Part shown: positions 13,092 through 20,582 of the stretch, piece after piece | Layout: the number at the start of each line of letters is the position of its first letter | How positions within the stretch are numbered: the stretch's first letter is position 1 | Source of the DNA: an uncultured Clostridia bacterium | GTDB lineage: Bacteria > Bacillota > Clostridia > Christensenellales > CAG-314 | Assembly (NCBI GenBank): GCA_934203075.1 | Contig: CAKPYT010000005.1 | Span: forward strand, 1 to 22,046 | DNA: 22,046 nt | Direction of reading: 5' to 3' | Notes under the pieces: generated by a model | Told to the model about the DNA's origin: nothing | What the model saw: only the letters and a program-made list of their open reading frames with translations | The model's database searches: none | Translations under genes and position numbers: made by a program

Positions 13092-14962
13092 CTTTCTTTC
13101 CCGTCGGTCGGTTTGGCATGCAGCGCGAGGTAAACGATCAGCACGTTGATATCACTGGGAGAAACCCCGGAGATGCGGGAAGCCTGCCCCAAAGTCAGGG
13201 GGCGCACTTCGTCCAGCTTTTGACGCGCTTCCAGGCGCAACCCGTCCATGTTCAAGTAATCCAGATCCGCAGGGAGGCGCTTTTCTTCCGTTCTGCGAGC
13301 CTGATCGATCTGCAATTGTTGTTTTTGCAGGTAACCTTCGTATTTGATGTCGATTTCCGTCTGCTCTTTCACCTGTGCCGAGTATTCCCCGAACACACCG
13401 AAAGCCTTCGTCAGGTCCGCAAACGAAATGTTGCTCCGTTTCAGCATTTCGCGGTAAGTCAGTTTGTTTTTGGAAGTGTTTTCGCCCTTTTCCCGGAACA
13501 ACTCCGCAAACTCTGCCGCTGTTTTTCCTTCGTTCAGGACAGACTCCAGACGAGCCCTTTCCTGCTGTTTTTGCAAAAACCTTTGATAACGCTCGTCGCT
13601 GACCAACCCGATTTCTCTGCCGATGGGCGTCAGGCGCAAATCGGCATTGTCCTGCCGCAGGTAAAGACGATATTCCGCACGCCCCGTCATCATACGATAG
13701 GGTTCGTTGGTTCCCTTGGTGGTGATATCGTCAATCAAAACGCCGATATACGACGTGTCGCGCGTCGGTACATAAAGTTCTTTGCCGTCCAGCCAGCGCG
13801 CGGCATTAATCCCGGCGATCAGCCCTTGTGCCGCAGCCTCTTCATACCCGCTGGTTCCGTTGATCTGCCCCGCGCAAAAGATCCCTTCCGTCTTTTTATA
13901 CATCAGGCTGGGATAGAGCTGCATGGGGTTGATGCAATCGTATTCGATGGCATAGGCATCCCGCATGATTTCCACGTCCTCCAACCCGGGGATGGAGCGA
14001 TAAATCTGTTCCTGCACGTCTGCCGGCATGGAAGTACTTGCGCCCTGTACGTAAATTTCATCCGTCTGTAACCCCTCCGGTTCCAGAAACAATTGATGCC
14101 TCTCTTTATCCCGAAAACGATAGATTTTCGTTTCGATGGAAGGGCAATAGCGCGGTCCGATCCCCGTAATTTCGCCCGTAAACATCGGGGCTTCGTCCAG
14201 ATGATCCAAAATGATGCGGTGCGTTTCTTCACAGGTATACGTAAGGTAACAATCCGCAGCGTTATAGTTCACCTTCTCGTGCAGATAGGAGAAGGGGGGC
14301 ATTTCTTCGCCGGGCTGCAGCGTCAGCCGATCGAAATGAATACTGCGTGCGTTGACGCGCGCCGGCGTGCCGGTTTTGAACCGGCGAATTTCAAACCCCA
14401 GATCCTTCAGGCTTTGCGTCAACCCGTCTGCAGATAAAAAACCGTTCGGACCGCAATGCTTGGTGTATCTGCCGATGATAATGCGGGAATCCAGATAGAC
14501 GCCCGTTGCAAATACCACCGCTTTGCAAAGATATTCCAGCCCTTGTGCCGTCTCCACCGAAAACCCGTCTGCCGTCTGCCGCACCCGCACCGCTTCGCCT
14601 TGCCGCAATTGCAGATTCGGCGTCCGTTCCAGCGTACGCTTCATGCATTCGTGATAACGCTGCTTGTCTACTTGTGCTCTGGGGCTGTACACGGCAGGGC
14701 CTTTTCCGCGATTCAGCATTCTTAACTGAATCAACGCTTCGTCCGCATTGATGCCCATTTGCCCGCCGAGAGCGTCGATTTCTTTTACAATTTGTCCTTT
14801 CGCCGTCCCCCCGATGGAAGGATTGCACGCCAAAAAGGCAACCGTATCCAAATTTGTGGCCAGCACTGTCGTTTTTTTACCGAGTCTGGCACTTGCAAGA
14901 GCGGCTTCGCACCCGGCATGCCCGGCGCCCACCACCACTACGTCCGTCGTTTGCGTCAACAT
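13088..14962 (-). CDS. mnmG: MnmG (GidA), FAD-dependent tRNA wobble-uridine modification enzyme
   Basis: A 624-residue FAD enzyme that with MnmE installs the carboxymethylaminomethyl group at U34 of certain tRNAs. The dinucleotide-binding motif VGAGHAGCEAA (11-21), the CNPSIGG block (46-52, containing a conserved cysteine) and GQINGTSGYEEAAAQGL are all present. Length is typical. The ATG at 14962 has GAGGGA upstream. It lies 52 bases after its partner mnmE and overlaps rsmG, all in one operon. Confidence 0.97.
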   Translation of the reverse strand: MLTQTTDVVVVGAGHAGCEAALASARLGKKTTVLATNLDTVAFLACNPSIGGTAKGQIVKEIDALGGQMGINADEALIQLRMLNRGKGPAVYSPRAQVDKQRYHECMKRTLERTPNLQLRQGEAVRVRQTADGFSVETAQGLEYLCKAVVFATGVYLDSRIIIGRYTKHCGPNGFLSADGLTQSLKDLGFEIRRFKTGTPARVNARSIHFDRLTLQPGEEMPPFSYLHEKVNYNAADCYLTYTCEETHRIILDHLDEAPMFTGEITGIGPRYCPSIETKIYRFRDKERHQLFLEPEGLQTDEIYVQGASTSMPADVQEQIYRSIPGLEDVEIMRDAYAIEYDCINPMQLYPSLMYKKTEGIFCAGQINGTSGYEEAAAQGLIAGINAARWLDGKELYVPTRDTSYIGVLIDDITTKGTNEPYRMMTGRAEYRLYLRQDNADLRLTPIGREIGLVSDERYQRFLQKQQERARLESVLNEGKTAAEFAELFREKGENTSKNKLTYREMLKRSNISFADLTKAFGVFGEYSAQVKEQTEIDIKYEGYLQKQQLQIDQARRTEEKRLPADLDYLNMDGLRLEARQKLDEVRPLTLGQASRISGVSPSDINVLIVYLALHAKPTDGKER

Positions 14963-15014
14963 TTTTCCCTCTTTCCGCCGTATTGCGGAAACTTTTTCTA
15001 CGGGAGGCTTCCCG

Positions 15015-16367
15015 TTATTTTCCTACACAGAACTTTGCAAAAATACGATCGATCACCGCCACACTTGCGGTGTTGCCGGTAATCTCCCCGAATTGCGTCC
15101 ACGCTTCTTTCAAAAGCATCGCGGCAACGTCGAGGGAGACGGCTTCCAGGCTCTGCTTCAGGCTTTGTTCGGCACGCTCCAGGCAGCCGACGTGCCGCAG
15201 ATTCGTAAGAACCAGATCCTCTCCGGAAAGGGCCTTCTTCACCGTCCGGTCGTACAGGTTCTGCTTCAGTTCTTCCAGTCCTTCGCCCGTTGCGGCACTC
15301 ACGAAAATACCATCTTCCTGGCACTTTTTGCCCAAGTCCGCCTTGTTTTTTACCACTAAGTGCTCGGTTTTGCGCACCAACTCCAAAACGGAAACGTCTT
15401 CTGCCGAAAGAGGTTCGTGCGCCGGAATCACCGCCAGTACCACGTCTGCCGTTTCGGCCGCCGTTTTACTTTTGGCAATTCCCTGCTGTTCTATTTTATT
15501 TTCCGTTTCGTGAATTCCTGCCGTGTCCATAAAATGAAACCGCGTATCCCGGTAGCAAAACGCTTGTTCTACTACGTCCCGCGTGGTGCCGGGTTCGTCC
15601 GAAACAATGGCTTTATCGCTGTTGATGAGGGCGTTTAACAAACTGCTTTTTCCCACGTTCGGCTTGCCGACAATGGCAACCGTCACCCCGTATTTCACCA
15701 GCCGACCCTTTCGGGCACCTTGCAGCAATTTCTCCGTTTGTTGAACAAGTTCCCTTACGGCGATGCGCGTTTCGGCAACGGTGGCTTCTTCCAGATCCTC
15801 TTCCGGATAGTCCAACGTAACTTCGATTTTTGCCAATACGTCCGTCAGCCGATCCTGCATTGCGGTAATCTCCCGCCCGAACCGGCCCTGCAGCAGTTCG
15901 AACCCGCTCCTGACCCCCGTGCTGGTTTCGGCATCGATCATTTCGATCATTCCCTCAGCGTTCGTCAGATTCATTTTTCCGTTGAGAAACGCCCGTTTGC
16001 TGAATTCTCCGTTCACGGCCATGCGTGCACCCTTGTCGCAGCAGGCTTTCAGCACGCCTTCGACCAGCGCCATTCCTCCGTGGCAATGAAATTCCACCAT
16101 ATTTTCGCCGTTAAAAGAATGAGGTGCCTCAAAAAAGACGCACATCGCCTGATCGGTGAAATATTCCGTTTTTAATTTGCCCACTTGCAGGTATCCCGGT
16201 TTTGCCGGAAAGGGCCGGAAAAGCTGTTTTGCAATCGAAAGGCTTTCTTCTCCGCTCATCCGCACAATGGCTACCGCTCCTTTCCCGAACGGGGTGGAAA
16301 GGGCTACAATCGTATCTTGTTTCATTTTGAATATAAAGAAGGGAGAACACGTTTTCTGCTCTCCCAT
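15015..16367 (-). CDS. mnmE: MnmE (TrmE), tRNA-modification GTPase
   Basis: The GTPase partner of MnmG. Counting from the longer start (450 residues), the N-terminal folate-binding domain is followed by the inserted G domain with G1 GKPNVGKSS (234-242), G3 DTAG (281-284) and G4 NKAD (341-344). It ends in the required CVGK. The start is uncertain. The ATG at 16367 has AAGGAAAGG before it and lies 7 bases after jag. The ATG at 16325 gives the usual family N-terminus (MKQDTIVALSTPFG) but lacks a ribosome binding site, and a GGGAGA/TCTCCC hairpin lies between the two. I keep the longer form because only it has a site; the extra 14 residues are not typical of MnmE. Confidence 0.95.
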   Translation of the reverse strand: MGEQKTCSPFFIFKMKQDTIVALSTPFGKGAVAIVRMSGEESLSIAKQLFRPFPAKPGYLQVGKLKTEYFTDQAMCVFFEAPHSFNGENMVEFHCHGGMALVEGVLKACCDKGARMAVNGEFSKRAFLNGKMNLTNAEGMIEMIDAETSTGVRSGFELLQGRFGREITAMQDRLTDVLAKIEVTLDYPEEDLEEATVAETRIAVRELVQQTEKLLQGARKGRLVKYGVTVAIVGKPNVGKSSLLNALINSDKAIVSDEPGTTRDVVEQAFCYRDTRFHFMDTAGIHETENKIEQQGIAKSKTAAETADVVLAVIPAHEPLSAEDVSVLELVRKTEHLVVKNKADLGKKCQEDGIFVSAATGEGLEELKQNLYDRTVKKALSGEDLVLTNLRHVGCLERAEQSLKQSLEAVSLDVAAMLLKEAWTQFGEITGNTASVAVIDRIFAKFCVGK

Positions 16368-16374
16368 CCTTTCC

Positions 16375-17058
16375 TTAAAATTTTGGTTTTTTCGAGTTTT
16401 TAGAGCGATAAACGAAATTCAACTGTTTTCGATTCTCTTTCGGTTGCTCTTTTTGCTGTGCCTGTTTGGGAAAAATCACGACGTAGCGATTCGGGGCGAC
16501 CCCGTCGGAAGAGGTCGTAACGTATTCGCTGTCCTGCAGGGCAGAGTGAATGATCCTTCTTTCGTAGGGATTCATCGGTTCCAGCCGCACTTTTTTGTGC
16601 GTACGCTTCACTTTGCTTTCCAGATTGTGAGCCAGCTGCACCAGCGCCGCATTGCGTTTTTCGCGATAATTTTCGGTATCCAGCACGATGCGCTTAAAAT
16701 CTTTTCTGTTTTTGTTGGTAGTGATGCTGGTCAGGTACTGCAGCGCGTCCAGAACTTCCCCCCGGTGCCCGATAATCGTTCCGCTATCCGTTCCGATGAG
16801 GTTGATATGGATTTCGTCTTCCGTTTCCGTCAATTCGCTCGTAAAGGTCAGGCCCATTTTTTGCAAAACTTCTTCGATAAAGTTCTGCGCTTGTTCGCCT
16901 TCCGTCGGCTTTCTCGTTAAGCGAACCTTGCAGGACTTCAAAAACCCGCCTTCGCTCAATACTTCTACTTCTACTTGTTCTCTCGTCAGTCCCAACGTTT
17001 TGAGACCGTTCGCTATCGCAATCTCTACGGTTTTGCCCGTTGCAATCGTTTCTTTCAT
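16375..17058 (-). CDS. jag: KhpB (Jag), KH and R3H domain RNA-binding protein
   Basis: A 227-residue RNA-binding protein. The Jag-N domain (about 1-50) is followed by a KH domain with the GxxG-type loop IIGHRGEVLDALQYL and an R3H domain with NPYERRIIHSAL. A basic tail rich in K, Q and N ends the chain. Homologues pair with KhpA and affect cell division and mRNA stability. The ATG is one base after the yidC stop, and AGGAG inside the yidC end serves as ribosome binding site. The position after yidC is conserved in Bacillota. Confidence 0.95.
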   Translation of the reverse strand: MKETIATGKTVEIAIANGLKTLGLTREQVEVEVLSEGGFLKSCKVRLTRKPTEGEQAQNFIEEVLQKMGLTFTSELTETEDEIHINLIGTDSGTIIGHRGEVLDALQYLTSITTNKNRKDFKRIVLDTENYREKRNAALVQLAHNLESKVKRTHKKVRLEPMNPYERRIIHSALQDSEYVTTSSDGVAPNRYVVIFPKQAQQKEQPKENRKQLNFVYRSKNSKKPKF

Positions 17059-17059
17059 A

Positions 17060-18109
17060 CTATCTCCTGTAACTCGGGGCCGTATCGGTTTCCGCCAGTT
17101 TCTTTTTTACCGCACGTTCTACAATCGGGTTCAGTGCCAAAGAAGAAAGAATCGTTAAAGTAGAGTTGCACACCAAATACAATGCAAACGCCGCGCTGTA
17201 CATCAACGAAAAGAATCCCATCATAATCGGCATCATAAACATCATCATTTTCTGCTGCGATGCCATCGGATCCGTTTCCGCCGACTTTTTATCTTTCATG
17301 CCGGAAGCATTCCCTGTGATTTTGGTAGAGAAAAAGCTTAAAGCAATGGAAAGAATCGGCAAAATCAATAAACCGTTCCAGTTTCCGTTAAAAATTTTGT
17401 ATCCTTTTGCCTGTGCCAGAACACCGTCCCGAATGTTGTTATAGATATTCTCGTTTACCAGATCCGTTCCGACGCCTTGAACCCCCATGGATCCTCTCGT
17501 AAACTCGTCGTACGTCGGCATCGGTTCGTTCCAGTTATCCGGACGCCAGATGTTTTTAATCCACAGGAAGGATTCTTTGTTGGATTCGTAATACTCGCCC
17601 GTCTTTTCTTTTGCAAAGGAAATCGCTTCTTCGTTACTCTTTCCTTGCCCGATGGCATACTCGTATTGCGTCTGATAGGTGTTTTCCAGGGCGTTATAAT
17701 CCTTTACGTTGGCGTATGCCGTGTAACTGGTCAACCCGGAATACATAAAGATGAATACGGCCATCGTTACGATGGTGGGCAAGCAGGACGCTAAAGTAGA
17801 ATATCCTTGCTTTTTGTACAATTTCAGTTTTTCTTCGTTTGCTTTGCGCTTATCGTTTGCGTATACCGTATCGATTTTTTCCAGCATCGGCTGCATTTTT
17901 TGCATCTGAATGCTGTTTTTCTTCATCATATACCGCTGCCACACGTCCAGCGGAAGGGTGATGAGTTTTAAAAAAACGGTAAACAGCACGACCGCCCATC
18001 CGTAACTTCCCAGCCATTCGTAAAGAACTTTTACGATTTGGCCCACAAAGTTCAGAGCGGGCACTTCCAGCCCGCCGGCAAAGGCGAAAAGTTGCGTTAT
18101 AAAATCCAT
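17060..18109 (-). CDS. yidC: YidC/Oxa1-family membrane protein insertase
   Basis: A 349-residue insertase that places proteins in the cytoplasmic membrane, alone or with Sec. The core is recognisable from WAVVLFTVFLKLITLPLD, through YKKQGYSTLASCLPTIVTM, to the C-terminal helices MMMFMMPIMMGFFS and FALYLVCNSTLTIL. It is longer than the typical 260-residue SpoIIIJ type because of about 90 extra hydrophilic residues outside the membrane, between the helix ending near residue 130 and the next at about 250. No lipoprotein signal is present. AAGGGAG lies 6 bases before the ATG. It overlaps yidD by 13 bases. Confidence 0.96.
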   Translation of the reverse strand: MDFITQLFAFAGGLEVPALNFVGQIVKVLYEWLGSYGWAVVLFTVFLKLITLPLDVWQRYMMKKNSIQMQKMQPMLEKIDTVYANDKRKANEEKLKLYKKQGYSTLASCLPTIVTMAVFIFMYSGLTSYTAYANVKDYNALENTYQTQYEYAIGQGKSNEEAISFAKEKTGEYYESNKESFLWIKNIWRPDNWNEPMPTYDEFTRGSMGVQGVGTDLVNENIYNNIRDGVLAQAKGYKIFNGNWNGLLILPILSIALSFFSTKITGNASGMKDKKSAETDPMASQQKMMMFMMPIMMGFFSLMYSAAFALYLVCNSTLTILSSLALNPIVERAVKKKLAETDTAPSYRR

Positions 18110-18339
18110 TTTAAATCTCCCTTAAATTGATAGGGGACGGGGTCGTAGCCGCCTTTTCCCCAAGGGGCACATCTCAGCAGTCTCCGCATCGTCAGCCAAC
18201 CGCCTTTCAGCGTACCGAACTTTTGAAACGCCTCCATCGAATAGACGGAACAGGTCGGCGTATAGATGCAGTTTTTTCCGATGAGTTTCGAAAGTGTTGC
18301 CTTGTACAATTTCAACAGTCCGATGCAAACGTATTTCAT
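18097..18339 (-). CDS. yidD: YidD, membrane protein insertion efficiency factor
   Basis: An 80-residue protein with the full family pattern: CIYTPTCSVYSMEAFQKFG, then GGWLTMRRLLRC and KGGYDPVP. It is amphipathic and membrane-associated, and aids YidC-dependent insertion. The open frame reaches far upstream, but the true start is the ATG at 18339, with CGGAG 8 bases before it and overlapping the rnpA stop as ATGA. Confidence 0.95.
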   Translation of the reverse strand: MKYVCIGLLKLYKATLSKLIGKNCIYTPTCSVYSMEAFQKFGTLKGGWLTMRRLLRCAPWGKGGYDPVPYQFKGDLKWIL

Positions 18340-18665
18340 TGGAGGATCTCCGCTTTCGTCAGCAAATCTCCCATCGCATGAAAAAGCGTTTCGTAGGGAA
18401 CGTTCTGCTTCCGTGGAACAAAAACGCAATGCGCGCTTTGGGTAATTTGCGGAAGATACGCCCGAAAACACTCTTTCAACTGCCGTTTGACACGATTTCT
18501 CTCCACGGCTTTTCCGAACTTTTTGCTGATGCCAAACCCCGCTTTTACGGTGCCTTTTTTGTTTTTTACGTAAATCAAAACCAGGCACGCATTCGTAACC
18601 GTAGTGCCTTTTTTATAGACGTATTGAAACTGATAGTTTTTTCTTAACCGGTAACACTTCTTCAT
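18336..18665 (-). CDS. rnpA: RnpA, protein subunit of ribonuclease P
   Basis: A 109-residue basic protein that assists the RNA subunit in removing tRNA 5' leaders. It has the N-terminal RLRKNYQFQYVYKKG and the RNR motif AVERNRVKRQLKECFR. The ATG at 18665 gives the usual MKKxYRL start; a GTG two codons earlier is possible. Neither has a strong ribosome binding site, so translation may depend on rpmH just 12 bases upstream. Confidence 0.96.
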   Translation of the reverse strand: MKKCYRLRKNYQFQYVYKKGTTVTNACLVLIYVKNKKGTVKAGFGISKKFGKAVERNRVKRQLKECFRAYLPQITQSAHCVFVPRKQNVPYETLFHAMGDLLTKAEILQ

Positions 18666-18677
18666 TGCCACGCCGTG

Positions 18678-18812
18678 TTATGCGGAAAGATGATGTCTCC
18701 CTCTGTTGCGGCGTCTCGCAAGAGTCTTTCTGCCGCCCTTGGTTTTCATGCGTGCACGGAAACCGTGAACTTTGCTGCGTTGTCTTTTCTTAGGTTGGTA
18801 CGTTCTTTTCAT
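18678..18812 (-). CDS. rpmH: Ribosomal protein L34
   Basis: A 44-residue, very basic large-subunit protein beginning MKRTYQPKKRQRSKVHGFRA and ending RRRNRGRHHLSA, essentially the universal L34 sequence. GAGAGG lies 7 bases before the ATG. It is the first gene of the long operon and directly precedes rnpA, the order seen in nearly all bacteria. Confidence 0.98.
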   Translation of the reverse strand: MKRTYQPKKRQRSKVHGFRARMKTKGGRKTLARRRNRGRHHLSA

Positions 18813-18857
18813 AATAAACCTCTCTTTTATGTCTCTCGACACAATTTTTACATAGTG

Positions 18858-18884
18858 AAAAAGGCATAATCCTGCAATTATGCC
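18858..18884 (-). terminator. Hairpin with T run at the 5' end of the rpmH transcript
   Basis: The stem GGCATAAT/ATTATGCC (18877-18884 and 18863-18870) with a 6-base loop is followed on the minus strand by five T residues. It starts at or next to the predicted +1 of the rpmH promoter, so it would be the first thing transcribed. It could be an attenuator, or a 5' cap-like hairpin protecting the mRNA. Confidence 0.5.
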
Positions 18885-18889
18885 AAAAT

Positions 18890-18918
18890 ATTATAATGAA
18901 AATTCTCCGGACTGTCAA
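18890..18918 (-). promoter_or_regulatory. Consensus sigma-A promoter of the rpmH operon
   Basis: A perfect -35 TTGACA (18913-18918), a 17-base spacer and a perfect -10 TATAAT (18890-18895). It is the strongest promoter in the window, as expected for a ribosomal protein gene. Confidence 0.92.
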
Positions 18919-18972
18919 GTATCGCAATCGTTTTCTTTCTCTTCGGCTCTCTTTTCCTTTTCGAATCCTTTC

Positions 18973-19010
18973 AAAAAAAGAAAAAACGAACCGTTTTTCG
19001 GGTTCGTTTT
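18973..19010 (-). terminator. Terminator of dnaN
   Basis: A 10 bp perfect stem AAAACGAACC/GGTTCGTTTT (18983-18992 and 19001-19010) with an 8-base loop, followed on the minus strand by a long T-rich tract. It begins 33 bases after the dnaN stop codon and separates dnaN from the rpmH promoter. Confidence 0.9.
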
Positions 19011-19042
19011 CGATCGTTTCAGTGGTTCGGCGTACGAGGCGT

Positions 19043-20155
19043 TTACACCATCCTGACGGGCAGAATCATGTAAAGGTATTGCTCGTTCTGCGTTTTGTCG
19101 CACGGGGTAATAATGCAGGGCGCAACGGAAGAGGTAAAACTCATCTGAATGAAACTATCTTCGATGACGCGAATGTTTTCCATCAAAAAGCGGGCGTTGA
19201 AAGCAATCGTCAGATCCTTTCCTTCCAAAGAAATGGACATTTTTTCGCTGATGCTGCCCTGATCGCTGTTCGAAAGCATGGTCAGAACGTTTTCTTTCAT
19301 TTCAAACTGAATCAGATTGTTCCGTTTTTCGTCCTTCGCCATGATGTTCGCACGATCCAATGCATTTTCGAACTGCGTTCTGTTTACCGTAACGACCGTG
19401 GAAAAATCTTTCGGAATCAACTGTTCGTAATTCAGATATTCTCCCACAAGCACCCGCGTTTGCAAAACGGTATCTCCCATATCTACCAAAAGATAGTTCT
19501 TTTCCAGATAAAGGCTGACGACGTTTTCATCGTCGTTCAACAGTTTGGTCAGTTCGTTCAGGCTTCGGGTCGGTACCACCGTCCGCAAATCCGGGCTTTT
19601 ACTTTCCAGCGGCTGCGTTTCTATGGCCAGGCGGTACCCGTCCAGTGCTACGGTTTTCATTTCGTAACCGCTCACCTGAAACAGACAGCCGTTCAGCATC
19701 GGCCTTGCGGAATCGGAAGAAGCGGCAAACAACGTTTTGTTGATGGCATTGCGAAGTTCCAGCTGCAAGATACGGAACCCGTCCTTTTTTTCGAACCGTT
19801 CCGGTTCCGGATAATCTTCCAACGCAAAACATTGAACGTATCCTTCGCTGTCCGTATAACGAATTTTCATTTTATTCTTTTCGTTCAGCGTAATTTCGAT
19901 TTGCTCGTCCTCCAGTTTCCGGATCAATTCTCCGAACAACCTGCCGGGCACGACGGCCACGCCTTCTTCCAATACGTTCGCTTTGATTTTCTTTTCTATT
20001 GCCAATTCCAAATCCGTAGCGAACAACGTGAGGGTATCTTCCTTTGCGGAAATTTTAATTCCTTCCAGAATCGGGGTCACGTTTTTACTACCGATTGCTT
20101 TCGATACTTTCAGCAGTGCTTCGCTGAAATCTAAACCGTCTACAATGAACTTCAT
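19043..20155 (-). CDS. dnaN: DnaN, DNA polymerase III beta sliding clamp
   Basis: A 370-residue clamp with the three-domain pattern of the family. Recognisable blocks are the N-terminal MKFIVDGLDFSEALLKVSKAI, SSDSARPMLNGCLF in the middle and the C-terminal YLYMILPVRMV. The dimeric ring tethers the replicative polymerase to DNA. AAGGAGAG lies 6 bases before the ATG. The gene is transcribed away from dnaA, with its own promoter and terminator, instead of following dnaA in an operon as in most Bacillota. Confidence 0.97.
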   Translation of the reverse strand: MKFIVDGLDFSEALLKVSKAIGSKNVTPILEGIKISAKEDTLTLFATDLELAIEKKIKANVLEEGVAVVPGRLFGELIRKLEDEQIEITLNEKNKMKIRYTDSEGYVQCFALEDYPEPERFEKKDGFRILQLELRNAINKTLFAASSDSARPMLNGCLFQVSGYEMKTVALDGYRLAIETQPLESKSPDLRTVVPTRSLNELTKLLNDDENVVSLYLEKNYLLVDMGDTVLQTRVLVGEYLNYEQLIPKDFSTVVTVNRTQFENALDRANIMAKDEKRNNLIQFEMKENVLTMLSNSDQGSISEKMSISLEGKDLTIAFNARFLMENIRVIEDSFIQMSFTSSVAPCIITPCDKTQNEQYLYMILPVRMV

Positions 20156-20178
20156 GCAAACTCTCCTTTCTTTTCTTT

Positions 20179-20207
20179 ATTATACCTTTTTTTCTTCTTT
20201 TTTGCAA
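20179..20207 (-). promoter_or_regulatory. Promoter of dnaN
   Basis: -10 TATAAT (20179-20184) with -35 TTGCAA (20202-20207) 17 bases away on the minus strand. The -35 matches 4 of 6; dnaA has the same -35 hexamer. Confidence 0.65.
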
Positions 20208-20295
20208 TATAATCCCGCTACTTTCCTTTCTTCTGTTTTTTCGTTTGTTTTAGGGCTGAAATTTTCTTCCTTCGTTCCGCAGCGGAAAGAATAGA

Positions 20296-20453
20296 TACTA
20301 TTTTTTATTTTTATTTTAAGAAAGTAGAAGCAGTAGAATCTGTGTAAATGTGGATAACTTTTTAAAAATAGCGAAAGAAAAAGGAATTTTGGAGAGAAAT
20401 CCACAAGATGTTGTGAGAAGAGGAAATTTTTAAGGAAAAAGGATTGTTGATAA
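20296..20453 (+). other. oriC: Candidate oriC unwinding region between dnaN and dnaA
   Basis: In order on the plus strand: a T/A tract (about 20296-20320), five consecutive NAG triplets AAG-TAG-AAG-CAG-TAG (20322-20336), a 12-base spacer, and a perfect DnaA box TGTGGATAA (20349-20357). Weaker boxes follow: AAATCCACA (20397-20405, two mismatches) and TGTTGATAA (20445-20453, one mismatch). This order of AT-rich DNA, DnaA-trio-like triplets and DnaA box is that of the basal unwinding system described for Bacillus. Strand composition also flips near 20300 from pyrimidine- to purine-rich, and the flanking genes diverge. Confidence 0.65.
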
Positions 20454-20519
20454 AATTGTAGAAAAAAAAGAGACCTTGTGAAAAAGTGAAAAAAGAGAAA
20501 AAAAAAGAGGCAGAAAACC

Positions 20520-20548
20520 TTGCAAAATGAGAATTTTGGTATTACTAT
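20520..20548 (+). promoter_or_regulatory. Candidate promoter of dnaA
   Basis: -35 TTGCAA (20520-20525), a 17-base spacer and -10 TACTAT (20543-20548); each matches 4 of 6. The leader would be about 28 bases. A DnaA box about 165 bases upstream could allow autoregulation. Confidence 0.5.
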
Positions 20549-20582
20549 AGAACTCCCTGAAAAACGGACGAAGGAAAACACT

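Noticed and set aside
13085..14071. Plus-strand open frame of 328 codons
   Set aside because: Antisense to the conserved mnmG gene.
18896..20134. Plus-strand open frame of 412 codons
   Set aside because: Antisense to dnaN and runs through its terminator; a shadow frame.
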